From: Collinsella sp. | Lineage (GTDB): Bacteria > Actinomycetota > Coriobacteriia > Coriobacteriales > Coriobacteriaceae | Length of the DNA stretch: 64,000 bases | Direction of reading: 5' to 3' | Assembly (NCBI GenBank): GCA_019419555.1 | Contig: DXZR01000001.1 | Coordinates: 1-64,000, forward strand | Shown: piece after piece, positions 56,975 to 64,000 of the stretch | Numbering within the stretch: the first letter of the stretch is position 1 | Layout of the letters: every line of letters begins with the position of its first letter | Notes under the pieces: generated by a model | Told to the model about the DNA's origin: nothing | Databases searched by the model: none | What the model saw: the letters and a program-made list of their open reading frames with translations, nothing else | Translations under genes and position numbers: made by a program

Positions 56975-57910
56975 ATGATCCTCACCGTTACGATGAACCC
57001 GTCCGTCGATACGCGCTATCAGCTCGATGAGCTCATTATCGACGACGTCAACCGCGTGACGCCCGAAAAGACCGCCGGCGGTAAGGGCCTCAACGTGGCC
57101 CGCGTCCTGGGCCAGCTGGGCGACGATGTCGTGGCAACCGGCTTGCTTGGTGGTCATATGGGCGCCTATATGGCCGAGCTCATGGATGCTAACGGCATTA
57201 AGAATGATTTTGTGCCCATCAAGGGCGAGACTCGCATTTGTCTCAACATCCTCCACGCCGGCAACCAGACCGAGCTGCTCGAGAGCGGCCCGACGATTGC
57301 CCCCGAGGAGCTCGATGCCTTTACCGCCAAGTTCGCCGAGCTTGCGAGCAAGGCCGATGTCGTTACCATCTCGGGTTCGCTGCCCCGCGGCGTCGAGGCG
57401 GACTACTACGCTAAGATCACGGGCATTGCAGAGAACGCCGGCGCCAAGGTGCTGCTCGATACCTCGGGCGCCTCGCTCGAGGCTGCGCTCAAGTCCGAGG
57501 TCAAGCCTGAGCTGGTTAAGCCTAACCTGACCGAAATTAACGGCCTTCTGGGCACGAGCTTTACCACCGACGATGTGGACGAGCTCCGTTCCGCGCTCGC
57601 CTCTGACGCCCGCTTCTCCGATATCCCCTGGGTCGTCGTATCTATGGGCGCTGCCGGCTCCGTTGGTTTCCATAACGGCCGTGCGTTCCGCGCCAAGACC
57701 CCCGATATCCCCGCCGTTAACGCTACGGGCTCTGGCGATTCGACCATTGCCGGCTTCGCACATGCGATTGCTGCCGGAGCCGACGACGAGACGGTGCTGC
57801 GTACCGCCAACACCTGCGGCAAACTCAATGCCATGGATCCCATGACTGGCCACTTGGTTATGGATCGTTGGGACGAGGTTTACAACGGCGTTGTCGTGAC
57901 CGAGCTGTAG
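56975..57910 (+). CDS. lacC: PfkB-family sugar kinase (tagatose-6-phosphate or 1-phosphofructo-kinase)
   Basis: The 311-residue kinase shows the N-terminal ILTVTMNPSVDTRYQLDEL, GGKGLNVARVLGQLG and the C-terminal anion hole NATGSGDSTIAGFAHAI with its catalytic aspartate. It is one of the LacC/FruK/PfkB group. Next to agaS, it most likely converts tagatose 6-phosphate to the 1,6-bisphosphate. The final tagatose-bisphosphate aldolase is not in the window. ATG 56975 follows AAGGAG. Confidence 0.87.
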   Translation: MILTVTMNPSVDTRYQLDELIIDDVNRVTPEKTAGGKGLNVARVLGQLGDDVVATGLLGGHMGAYMAELMDANGIKNDFVPIKGETRICLNILHAGNQTELLESGPTIAPEELDAFTAKFAELASKADVVTISGSLPRGVEADYYAKITGIAENAGAKVLLDTSGASLEAALKSEVKPELVKPNLTEINGLLGTSFTTDDVDELRSALASDARFSDIPWVVVSMGAAGSVGFHNGRAFRAKTPDIPAVNATGSGDSTIAGFAHAIAAGADDETVLRTANTCGKLNAMDPMTGHLVMDRWDEVYNGVVVTEL

Positions 57911-57934
57911 GAGCTTGTGCTGCGGCCCCGGCAT

Positions 57935-58075
57935 CGGTTGCCAGCTCATGTCGACGACAAGTGCAGTAGCATTATGCCGGGGCGCGACGCCGACACTGTC
58001 GTGTTCAATCCCGACCTTACCCTGGTCGAGACGCATGTGGGTGGCAACAGCGTCGGTAATGCGTTTGCCGAGTAG
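57935..58075 (+). pseudogene. Remnant of the 3' end of a nagA gene
   Basis: In one frame this reads LPAHVDDKCSSIMPGRDADT then VVFNPDLTLVETHVGGNSVG then NAFAE and stop. It aligns without gaps to the end of NagA encoded at 54048-55217 (DKCGSIMPGRDADFVVFDHE, LTLVETYVGGQSVGNAFTD). Nothing of the upstream ~340 codons remains, and there is no start or ribosome site, so it is a gene fragment. It sits between the LacC-type kinase and the YhcH gene. Confidence 0.85.
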
Positions 58076-58107
58076 CCGCCAAAGAAACGATCCGAGAGGG
58101 GATTTAG

Positions 58108-58581
58108 ATGATTTACGGTGCATTGGGCGATATCGAGGAGTACCGTGGAATGCTCAAGGGCCTCGACGTGCTGATCGACTGGCTCGAGGAGAACGATCCG
58201 GCGAAGCTCGAGGTCGGCAGCCATCCGATTCTGGGCGACAAGGTCTTTGCGAACGTCATGGCTCCCACGACGCGTCCCGAAGCCGAGGCTCACTATGAGA
58301 CGCATCAGCGCTATCACGACCTGCAGATCGACGTCGAGGGTCGCGAGGCCTTTAAGGTTGCCACGGGCAGCCTGACGCTGGTTCAGGAGTTTGACGAGAA
58401 GGACGACTACGATCTGGTCGATTCCGACGCCTCGATCGCCGGCGATCTTGCTGACGACAAGTTTGCGCTGTTTGTTGCCGGCGAGCCTCACATGCCCACG
58501 CTCGAGTTCCCGGGCGATGGCGCGCAGCCGGTCAAGAAGATTTGCTTTAAGCTGCTTGCAGATGCTTACTGGGAGGAGTAG
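58108..58581 (+). CDS. YhcH/YjgK/YiaL family protein
   Basis: The 157-residue cupin-like protein starts MIYGALGDIEEYRGM and has YETHQRYHDLQIDVEGREAF, where the histidines are probable metal ligands. It continues FAGEPHMPTL-like FVAGEPHMPTLEFPGD and ends VKKICFKLLAD. The family (DUF386) is often next to sialic-acid or amino-sugar genes and is thought to act as a sugar anomerase. It closes the amino-sugar cluster and ends 175 nt before the tRNA terminator on the other strand. Confidence 0.9.
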   Translation: MIYGALGDIEEYRGMLKGLDVLIDWLEENDPAKLEVGSHPILGDKVFANVMAPTTRPEAEAHYETHQRYHDLQIDVEGREAFKVATGSLTLVQEFDEKDDYDLVDSDASIAGDLADDKFALFVAGEPHMPTLEFPGDGAQPVKKICFKLLADAYWEE

Positions 58582-58754
58582 CGCGCTGCTCGGCTGAGCT
58601 GTTCGTGTTGCGAGCGTTATCCCTTGGGGGAGCTCGCTTGGGCCCCGCTGAACGCGGTTCCTTTGGGGATTGCGGTTGGCGGGGCTTTTGTTGAGTAGGG
58701 GAGTTTCCGGCGGCGTTGTGCTTGGATTGGCGGATGCGCGCCCGAAATCGGCAA

Positions 58755-58777
58755 CAAAAAAGCCGCCCGAAGGCGGC
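58755..58777 (-). terminator. Minus-strand terminator downstream of the tRNA-Thr fragment
   Basis: On the minus strand GCCGCC-TTCG-GGCGGC is followed by TTTTTTG, right after the tRNA 3' end. It is the original terminator of the tRNA gene. Confidence 0.85.
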
Positions 58778-58789
58778 TATCTTGTGCAA

Positions 58790-58835
58790 TGGAGCCAGCG
58801 ACCGGGCTCGAACCGGTGACCCCCGCTTTACGAGT
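58790..58835 (-). tRNA. 3' half of tRNA-Thr(CGT): attachment site of the mobile element
   Basis: The minus strand reads loop CTCGTAA (anticodon CGT), stem strand AGCGG, then the T arm ACCGG-TTCGAGC-CCGGT, acceptor strand CGCTGGC, T, CCA. The matching 5' half is absent: bases beyond 58835 do not pair with AGCGG and no D arm follows. This is what integration by a tyrosine recombinase into a tRNA 3' part leaves at one element end. The intact tRNA gene should lie at the other end, outside the window. Confidence 0.85.
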
Positions 58836-58986
58836 ACGTGAATTCGGCATTTGACGAGATGAGGCCAATTTCACTGAATTAAAAGGAAGCGCAGGTAGAA
58901 ATAGGTAATTAACAATTATTGAGCTAGCTATTAGAATCATATTTCCCACTATTTTCACACTTAGAGAGACTTGAAAGTGTGAAAAG

Positions 58987-59043
58987 TTTCGATTAGGCTT
59001 GCTGGCAAAGCTTTAAAGGCTTTGCCAGCAAGCCTAATCGAAA
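58987..59043. repeat. 25-bp perfect inverted repeat before the integrase
   Basis: TTTCGATTAGGCTTGCTGG.. at 58987-59011 and its exact inverse at 59019-59043 flank TTTAAAG. It lies 19 nt before the integrase start, inside the element. Possible roles are an attenuator or terminator, or an integrase/excisionase binding site. The remaining sequence 58836-58986 is AT-rich and holds no gene. Confidence 0.8.
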
Positions 59044-59061
59044 ATCTAACGAGGGATATGA

Positions 59062-60339
59062 TTGCAGGGATTGATAAAAAAGACCGCTCGCGGCACATCG
59101 GAATGCATCGATAAGAGCAAAGGCGTCTATCGGATTTATTTTTCCCTGGGAAAAGATCCGGAGACAGGACGGTACCGCCGTAGTCCGTCACGCAGGGTTC
59201 ACTGCAGAAGCAAGAACCCGAAAAACTGGCCGAGTGAAGTCGCCAAGGCGCTGGAGGCCTATAGAGCTGAACTTGAGGGCGCTTCCAACCGTGGCAATGG
59301 TCCTCTGGGCCTATCAGATTATGCGGACAGGTTTCACGCGAACAGGGAGTCGACCATGGGATCACCTCTTGCTTATGAGCGTGAAGGTTTGGACATTCGT
59401 CACATACGCGAGCTGTTCGGCAATCCCGATCTCACTCGGCTTAAATCGGATGACGTTCGCACTGCTTATGCCAAGGCTAGAAAAGAAGGCCGATTCAGCG
59501 AAAGTGAAATTCGCCGCATCCACATCAAGCTCAAACAGGTAATGGAGGATGCCGTCGATAACGACCTCGTGGGCAAAAACCCTTGTAGGGGAGTGAAACT
59601 GCCCAAGCAGAATGTCGAGGCTCGTAAGGCGCTGAGCGCCGATGAGGCGGCAAGGCTTCTTGCGGTCCTTTTGGAGGAGAAGCCATCTTCCTTTATCACA
59701 TGCACAATGCTTCTACTTATCTGCGGTTTGAGGAAGGGGGAGGCCCTTGGTCTCTCATGGGAGGATTATGACCCCGACGCCAAGACTCTGAGGATAGTAA
59801 AGCAATATACGAACGACAGGACATTGAGGCCGCCTAAATCAAAGATGAGCAGGCGTAAGATTTCGGTTGGAAATGAACTTGCCGACTATCTGGACAGGTG
59901 GAAAGCCATTCAGCGGAGTGAGTTCGATTCCTTTGCAGTGGGGCAGACTGGAGAAACGCCCATTGTCCATTCCATTGGGATCGTTGACGCCGCCAACGGC
60001 AAACGGGCTCTTGTGACCCGGATGGATGGACATAACTATTCAAGGGCGTTTAGGCTGTTTGCGGCGAAAAACGGCTTCGGTACTTTTAAGGAGAGCAGGG
60101 AAGTCATTGGGAGTGACGGCGTCAAACGTACCCGCTATACGGGTTATAGCGGGCTGAAGCCTCATGAGCTTAGACATACGCAAGCGACTTTGCTCGTTGG
60201 TGCCAATGCGGACATTAAGACGATCCAGGCGCGTTTGGGCCATGCTAGCCCATCGACGACGCTGTCTATCTATAGCCACTTTATCGAGGCAAATGACCAG
60301 AAGGCAGCATCAGTGCTGGATGATCTGCTGAAGGGCTAA
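59062..60339 (+). CDS. int: Tyrosine-type site-specific integrase
   Basis: The 425-residue recombinase has an N-terminal AP2-like DNA-binding part, a SAM-like core-binding domain (~80-180) and the catalytic domain. The active residues lie in CGLRKGEALGL (Arg), HELRHTQATLL (His, Arg), LGHASPSTT (His) and LSIYSHF (nucleophile Tyr). It catalyses element integration at and excision from the adjacent tRNA-Thr site. The start is TTG 59062 with GAGGG 6 nt before it; the ATG at 59058 is out of frame. Confidence 0.92.
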   Translation: MQGLIKKTARGTSECIDKSKGVYRIYFSLGKDPETGRYRRSPSRRVHCRSKNPKNWPSEVAKALEAYRAELEGASNRGNGPLGLSDYADRFHANRESTMGSPLAYEREGLDIRHIRELFGNPDLTRLKSDDVRTAYAKARKEGRFSESEIRRIHIKLKQVMEDAVDNDLVGKNPCRGVKLPKQNVEARKALSADEAARLLAVLLEEKPSSFITCTMLLLICGLRKGEALGLSWEDYDPDAKTLRIVKQYTNDRTLRPPKSKMSRRKISVGNELADYLDRWKAIQRSEFDSFAVGQTGETPIVHSIGIVDAANGKRALVTRMDGHNYSRAFRLFAAKNGFGTFKESREVIGSDGVKRTRYTGYSGLKPHELRHTQATLLVGANADIKTIQARLGHASPSTTLSIYSHFIEANDQKAASVLDDLLKG

Positions 60340-60347
60340 AAAGGGCT

Positions 60348-60378
60348 AAAAAAGAGGCCCCAAAGGGGCCTCTTTTTT
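60348..60378. terminator. Bidirectional terminator after the integrase
   Basis: AAAAAAGAGGCCCC, AAA, GGGGCCTCTTTTTT serves both the integrase and the convergent gene. Confidence 0.93.
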
Positions 60379-61141
60379 AAGCGACATTGTTTCGGTAGAT
60401 CATTGCGCCATATGGCGGCTCCAGCTCCATAGACTGATAGTAGCTGGCATCTAGAAGGTTGAAATAACAAATGATGGGGGCGGCTAGGTGCTCGTCCATA
60501 TTTAGGTAATGTCCCTCATCATCTGTGACCAGTTTGACCTCGTCGCGCATCACGTCGGTCATGCGGGGCCAGAGTTTGGTTGCGCGCTGCAATTTGTCCT
60601 TTTGACTGTACTCTCCGTTATGGAAGAAGGCAAAATGAGGCGCATCGTATTTTGCGCCGCCGCGAATTTCGATAATTCCGACCTGGCTGCAAGACTTCGC
60701 GCATTCCTCTGTTTCCAATAAAGTCCAAGAGGAGGGGAGGACAGCGTAATCGCCGCCGAGGAGATCGACCCGTCTCATTCCCTGGGGCCTCTCCTCTTTC
60801 TCGCAATATAAAGAGAAATGGTCGTGGAGCCTCTGGAATTGCTCTCGATAAAGTTCCAATTGACTAAAACTCATTTCTTCTGATCCGTCAACGGGAAGGG
60901 CCTTCATTTCATTGGTGATTTGCCGAGCTTCCCTGAGGCACGCCTCATCGAGGGCCCTGGCGACCCTCGGCTGCAACCCCGTGAGCAGGTTGCATAGATA
61001 GTCGATAGCCTCGCCGGTGCTTCTGACTGATTCGGGGTTCTTGAGGCGTAGCTCTTCGATTTTCTCCGGGGTCGTCGCCTGAACAGTTGTTCCGAACTTA
61101 ATTTTCCGCATCTTACTTCCGGATAATGGTAAACGTCCCAT
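60377..61141 (-). CDS. Element-encoded protein of unknown function
   Basis: I do not recognise this ~254-residue protein. The N-terminal part is basic with a coiled or helical stretch (PEKIEELRLKNPESVRSTGEAIDYLCNLL). The middle has acid-rich helices. The C-terminal half has alternating beta-like segments with many Tyr/His (GGAKYDAPHFAFFHNGEYSQKD, EGHYLNMDEHLAAPIICYFNLLDASYYQSM). No signal or membrane segment is present. ATG 61141 has TTGGAG upstream; ATG 61156 is also in frame. It is transcribed against the integrase and away from the excisionase-mobilisation operon, a usual place for cargo or control genes. Confidence 0.6.
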   Translation of the reverse strand: MGRLPLSGSKMRKIKFGTTVQATTPEKIEELRLKNPESVRSTGEAIDYLCNLLTGLQPRVARALDEACLREARQITNEMKALPVDGSEEMSFSQLELYREQFQRLHDHFSLYCEKEERPQGMRRVDLLGGDYAVLPSSWTLLETEECAKSCSQVGIIEIRGGAKYDAPHFAFFHNGEYSQKDKLQRATKLWPRMTDVMRDEVKLVTDDEGHYLNMDEHLAAPIICYFNLLDASYYQSMELEPPYGAMIYRNNVA

Positions 61142-61175
61142 AACCACTCCAATCATCGTTGTATATATATTAAAT

Positions 61176-61205
61176 CAGTCAGACAATAAAGTCTATACAG
61201 TCAGA
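61176..61205. promoter_or_regulatory. Direct repeats spaced two helical turns apart
   Basis: CAGTCAGA occurs at 61176-61183 and 61198-61205, exactly 22 bp apart, in the AT-rich divergent region between the unknown gene and the excisionase-like gene; CAGACAGT follows at 61250. This suggests a control site for an element regulator. Confidence 0.4.
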
Positions 61206-61403
61206 AAGTGAATTAGAAATTAGAACTGTAACTAGATATGATTGTGCAACAGACAGTGTTACAATATAAACAGTAAGCGCCTGACCAGCTTGTTTGAAAG
61301 GAGTTATTTTATTTTCGGTCATTGATTAAAAAGCCGCCCGCCCTTCCCTATCTAAGTTTGGCGACGAAGGGGGAGGGGCGAGCTAGCCTGAAAGGATTCT
61401 ACC

Positions 61404-61658
61404 ATGATTGTAGAGCCTGAACCGTACGCTGCCGTACAAGCATCAACTGCGGTTTCTTCTGATTCCAACTTGGGCCACGAGCGCCTTCTTGGCATCGCTG
61501 AAGTGTGCAAGATAACCGGCTTGAGTCCGGTTACGGCCTCGAAGATGATGAAGGAGAGCGGGCGCGCGATTGCGTTGCACCGCCGCATTTACATCCTTGA
61601 ATCGAGCTTCTTTGCATACCTCCATGAATTGGAGGCGAGCGAACCGTGCCGGCTTTAA
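61404..61658 (+). CDS. Excisionase-like helix-turn-helix protein
   Basis: The 84-residue protein has a MerR/excisionase-type HTH (LLGIAEVCKITGLSPVTASKMMKESGRAIALHRRIYI, residues ~28-65). It could bend DNA for excision by the integrase or act as element regulator. It starts the rightward operon: its end overlaps the next gene by 13 nt. ATG 61404 follows GAAAGGAT. Confidence 0.78.
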   Translation: MIVEPEPYAAVQASTAVSSDSNLGHERLLGIAEVCKITGLSPVTASKMMKESGRAIALHRRIYILESSFFAYLHELEASEPCRL

Positions 61659-62512
61659 ATCCCATGAGCGTCGGCCTCGACGAGACCGCCTTGCGTATCT
61701 TAAAGAATAGGCCGCTTGGGCATATCGAACACGGTGCGCTGGATACTATCCTCGGAGGTCTTCGTCAATACCTGTGCATCGTCCCCGGCGGACCCGGTAC
61801 GGGTAAAACAACGTTTATGCAGCAAATCGCCGACGGATGGGCCATTGCTGGCCATCCGGTGGTCATCTTTGAGGGCGAGCTCGGGCGAGACAGCATGCTC
61901 GCGAAGAGCCTCACCCGCATCTCGGGCGGCGAGCTCACGCACGATGATATGAACGGCGATGGCATGTCTGAGGACAAACGCGGGCTCTTCGAGAAGGTTC
62001 TCGACATTTACGCCCGCAGCATCGCCGAGCGAATGTATATCATTCCTGGTGAAATTAAATATGCCGGGATGCGAAAGGCAATCGAAGAGGTTGCCGATAA
62101 ACATGGCGAACCGCCACTGGTTATTGTTGATTACGCGCAAATCGTCTCTTTGCCGCAGGAACTGCGCATTGCCGACGAGCGTATCGGTCTCAAGCTCGTC
62201 GCTTCCGAGCTCCGCCGAATCGTGGATGAGGCCCATTGTCCGCTCTTCGCTATCTCATCAATTAACCGCGTTAATTACGACAAGCAGACCACCGGGCTTC
62301 AGGCGATAGGCGGGTGCAACATGTTCGAGTATTCGGCAGATCTCGTTATGTCGCTTTCTATTAAGGGCGATAAGCCCGAAGAGCGTAATGCCAATATGTT
62401 GCTTAAAAAACGGCCCGTCATTGCTTCAATCACAAAGAACCGTTACGGTTCCTGCGGTATTGTCGAGTTTGAGTTCAACGCACCAGCAGCGATGTTTACC
62501 GAAATCGGCTAA
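61646..62512 (+). CDS. DnaB-like RecA-fold ATPase of the mobile element
   Basis: The 288-residue protein has Walker A IVPGGPGTGKTTFMQQIA, a Walker B stretch PPLVIVDYAQIVSLP, and FAISSINRVNYDK, resembling the C-terminal helicase domain of DnaB without its N-terminal domain. It may be a replicative helicase or a RepA-like protein for element replication after excision. The start is GTG 61646 with GGAGG 10 nt upstream, overlapping the excisionase gene. Confidence 0.82.
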   Translation: MPALNPMSVGLDETALRILKNRPLGHIEHGALDTILGGLRQYLCIVPGGPGTGKTTFMQQIADGWAIAGHPVVIFEGELGRDSMLAKSLTRISGGELTHDDMNGDGMSEDKRGLFEKVLDIYARSIAERMYIIPGEIKYAGMRKAIEEVADKHGEPPLVIVDYAQIVSLPQELRIADERIGLKLVASELRRIVDEAHCPLFAISSINRVNYDKQTTGLQAIGGCNMFEYSADLVMSLSIKGDKPEERNANMLLKKRPVIASITKNRYGSCGIVEFEFNAPAAMFTEIG

Positions 62513-62514
62513 TT

Positions 62515-62790
62515 ATGGAGCCCGGACCCTACATTGGTGGATACCGGGCTCCCAATCCATGCTTGTCGTCCGATGAGCTCGCGCGCGCCGAGAACAGGGA
62601 TCTTCCTCTGCTCTCGGCCGATGAGCTCATTTGGGAATGGAAGCGCCTGCTCGATGCTCTCGATATCTATAGAGAACAATGGCGACCATACCGTATATAT
62701 CTCGGCAGCTTGCCGGGAGTCCCCTTCGATGTCTGGGCGAGGGTGAGGATTGGGCGCATCGGTCAGATGCTCCAAACAATTTCAACTTAA
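62515..62790 (+). CDS. Small protein of unknown function in the element
   Basis: This 91-residue protein is rich in Trp, Arg and Pro (SADELIWEWKRLLDALDIYREQWRPYRIYLG). It starts 2 nt after the ATPase stop, so it is translated with it. I recognise no family. Confidence 0.6.
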   Translation: MEPGPYIGGYRAPNPCLSSDELARAENRDLPLLSADELIWEWKRLLDALDIYREQWRPYRIYLGSLPGVPFDVWARVRIGRIGQMLQTIST

Positions 62791-62798
62791 TAAAAGGG

Positions 62799-62822
62799 GC
62801 GGGGCCGATGCGTCGGCCCCGC
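62799..62822. other. Perfect hairpin just before mobC
   Basis: GCGGGGCCGA, TGCG, TCGGCCCCGC forms 10 bp without mismatch. There is no T tract. It may be an mRNA element or part of an origin of transfer. Confidence 0.5.
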
Positions 62823-62837
62823 TCGGATTGGATGGTT

Positions 62838-63176
62838 ATGACTTCCATGAATACGCATATCAACGTACGGATGAGTGAGTCGCAGCGTAAGGCTATCGAG
62901 GAGAAGGCGGCGGCCATGAACATGCCGGCGTCCTCCTTCATGCGCGATGCCGCCCTGCTCTGCGGCGAGAAGCCGGTCAGGGTCGCCGACGCGGGGGAAC
63001 TTGCCGGTATCAGGACTGAGTTGAAGAAGATCGGCACGAACCTCAACCAGGCGGTCCGCGCCCTCAACACCTACGGGTCCGATCCGGTCGTCCTCAATAA
63101 TCTCAACCGGGCGACATCAATCGTCTCGACGGCGGTGGGCTGGGTCAACGACCTACTCGCCCGTGCGAGAGAGTAG
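62838..63176 (+). CDS. mobC: MobC-family mobilisation protein
   Basis: The ~112-residue relaxosome accessory protein has an N-terminal ribbon-helix-helix (NTHINVRMSESQRKAIEEKAAAMNMPASSFMRDAA). The MobC signature LKKIGTNLNQAVRALNTYG is followed by helical ALNNLNRATS-like residues. It helps the relaxase nick the origin of transfer. ATG 62838 or ATG 62832 could start it. No relaxase is seen yet; it may lie beyond the window. Confidence 0.87.
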   Translation: MTSMNTHINVRMSESQRKAIEEKAAAMNMPASSFMRDAALLCGEKPVRVADAGELAGIRTELKKIGTNLNQAVRALNTYGSDPVVLNNLNRATSIVSTAVGWVNDLLARARE

Positions 63177-63203
63177 GTGGTTCTCGTGAAGGAGAAGCTG
63201 GTC

Positions 63204-64000
63204 ATGGCGCTGGTTTTCGCAGCGCTGCTTACCGCGGGGTTTGCGCCACTTATCGCCATTCCCCTCGATTGCATGATCCTCGGATTTCCAATCGAGCTGA
63301 GCTCGATCGGATTCACCCTGAGCGTGGATAACACCATTTGGTGGTGGATTAACGTGGGGCCTCATTGCGTCCCTGGCTGTCTCGCCTCGTTCGCGCTGTT
63401 CCTGTCGGTATTCGTGCTCATGCAGCTATCGGCTTCCTCGAAGGAGCGAGCCGCCGACGGAGGTGTACTTGGGGAGGCGCGGGTGAAAACGGGGCCGGAG
63501 ACCATCCGGGGCTCGGAGATTTGGGACGGGCACGGACAGCCGAAAAGCAGAGGATTCGTGTACGGGTTTGAGAAGACGCTGTTCGGCTCCAAGTATCTGT
63601 TCGAACCGAGGCGGCACATGTTCCTCGACGGCTCAACGGGTGCCGGAAAATCAAGATCGCTGCTGATCCCGACAATTGATCTGCTGACGTATGGGGCGGA
63701 TGACGGGGAATCGAGGCCGCAGACCATTATCGTGTCCGATGTGAAGAGTGAGCTCATCGAGTTGACGGGCGACGAGCTGGAGCGTCGCGGGTACCGGGTG
63801 CTTCTGCTGGACGCCCAGCATCCCGAGAAGAGCGACACGTTCAATCCACTGGAAATGGTCGATAGGCTCGCGAACGGGGGGAATCTGCCGGGGGCTGAGC
63901 AGGCCGCGGATGCCGTCGCCCGTACGCTCATCGCCGGGGAGGGCGATGCGAAGGCGAGCCACTGGACGGAATCCGCGCGGTCGCTGCTCGCCGCGACGAT
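63204..64000 (+). CDS. VirD4/TraG-type conjugative coupling protein (partial)
   Basis: The frame stays open to the window end, so only the N-terminal ~265 residues are seen. Two N-terminal membrane helices (ALVFAALLTAGFAPLIAIPL and CLASFALFLSVFVLMQL) precede the P-loop FLDGSTGAGKSRSLLIPT and the type IV coupling motif IIVSDVKSELIELTGDELERRG, then DTFNPLEM. It should link the relaxosome to a type IV secretion channel. ATG 63204 has AAGGAG 9 nt upstream; GTG 63186 is an alternative 9 nt after the mobC stop. Confidence 0.88.
   Translation, partial: MALVFAALLTAGFAPLIAIPLDCMILGFPIELSSIGFTLSVDNTIWWWINVGPHCVPGCLASFALFLSVFVLMQLSASSKERAADGGVLGEARVKTGPETIRGSEIWDGHGQPKSRGFVYGFEKTLFGSKYLFEPRRHMFLDGSTGAGKSRSLLIPTIDLLTYGADDGESRPQTIIVSDVKSELIELTGDELERRGYRVLLLDAQHPEKSDTFNPLEMVDRLANGGNLPGAEQAADAVARTLIAGEGDAKASHWTESARSLLAAT

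Overview
The window looks like chromosome of a gut coriobacterium, most likely Collinsella or a close relative. This is inferred from the high G+C, the strong GAG/CTC/GCC codon bias, the many phosphotransferase (PTS) sugar operons, the coding style (alanine- and acid-rich linkers, GTG/TTG starts) and the gene mix. No database search was possible.

Regions. 1-10,500: DUF2207 membrane protein, GNAT acetyltransferase, purH, a conserved unknown, a two-component pair, a hipBA toxin-antitoxin module with two clear operators, and a universal stress protein. 10,700-15,000: uppP and pcrA. 15,300-23,300: manA, a GntR/UTRA regulator, a GH1 beta-glucosidase with a cellobiose-type PTS (IIC, IIB, IIA), a ROK sugar kinase, and ppaC. 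23,500-32,700: nhaA, an aminotransferase, an orphan STAS protein, tatA/tatC, hypA/hypB and a topoisomerase IA of archaeal-like sequence. 32,800-47,900: a zinc-ribbon membrane protein, tmk, holB, a PSP1 (RicT-type) protein, comF, a possible nuclease-fold protein, a solute-binding lipoprotein with a long leader, hpf, degV, a beta-hydroxyacid dehydrogenase with a metal-binding tail, icd, and a SurA-like membrane protein. 48,000-58,600: an amino-sugar regulon made of a mannose-family PTS (IIA, YajC, IIB, IIC, IID), a NagR/DasR-like GntR regulator, agaS, nagA, an aldose epimerase, a LacC-type kinase and a YhcH protein. A GalNAc- or GlcNAc-type amino sugar would be imported as the 6-phosphate, deacetylated by NagA, converted by AgaS and phosphorylated by the kinase; the aldolase is not in the window. 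58,790-64,000: the left end of an integrative and mobilizable or conjugative element inserted in a tRNA-Thr gene. It carries a tyrosine integrase, an excisionase-like gene, a DnaB-like ATPase, MobC and a VirD4/TraG coupling protein cut by the window end.

The most interesting signals are between genes. (1) Two ~100-nt elements start 2 nt after the stop codons of purH and pcrA and share a three-tier fold whose helices differ in sequence but keep pairing, with conserved internal loops; this is a strong candidate for an undescribed structured RNA. (2) Three ~220-230 bp elements have 35-bp terminal inverted repeats. (3) There are two further families of short GTCCC-containing palindromic repeats. 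(4) Identical operators upstream of the PTS operon and agaS tie the amino-sugar regulon together. (5) A truncated tRNA-Thr marks the element junction, and a nagA 3' remnant lies inside the sugar cluster.
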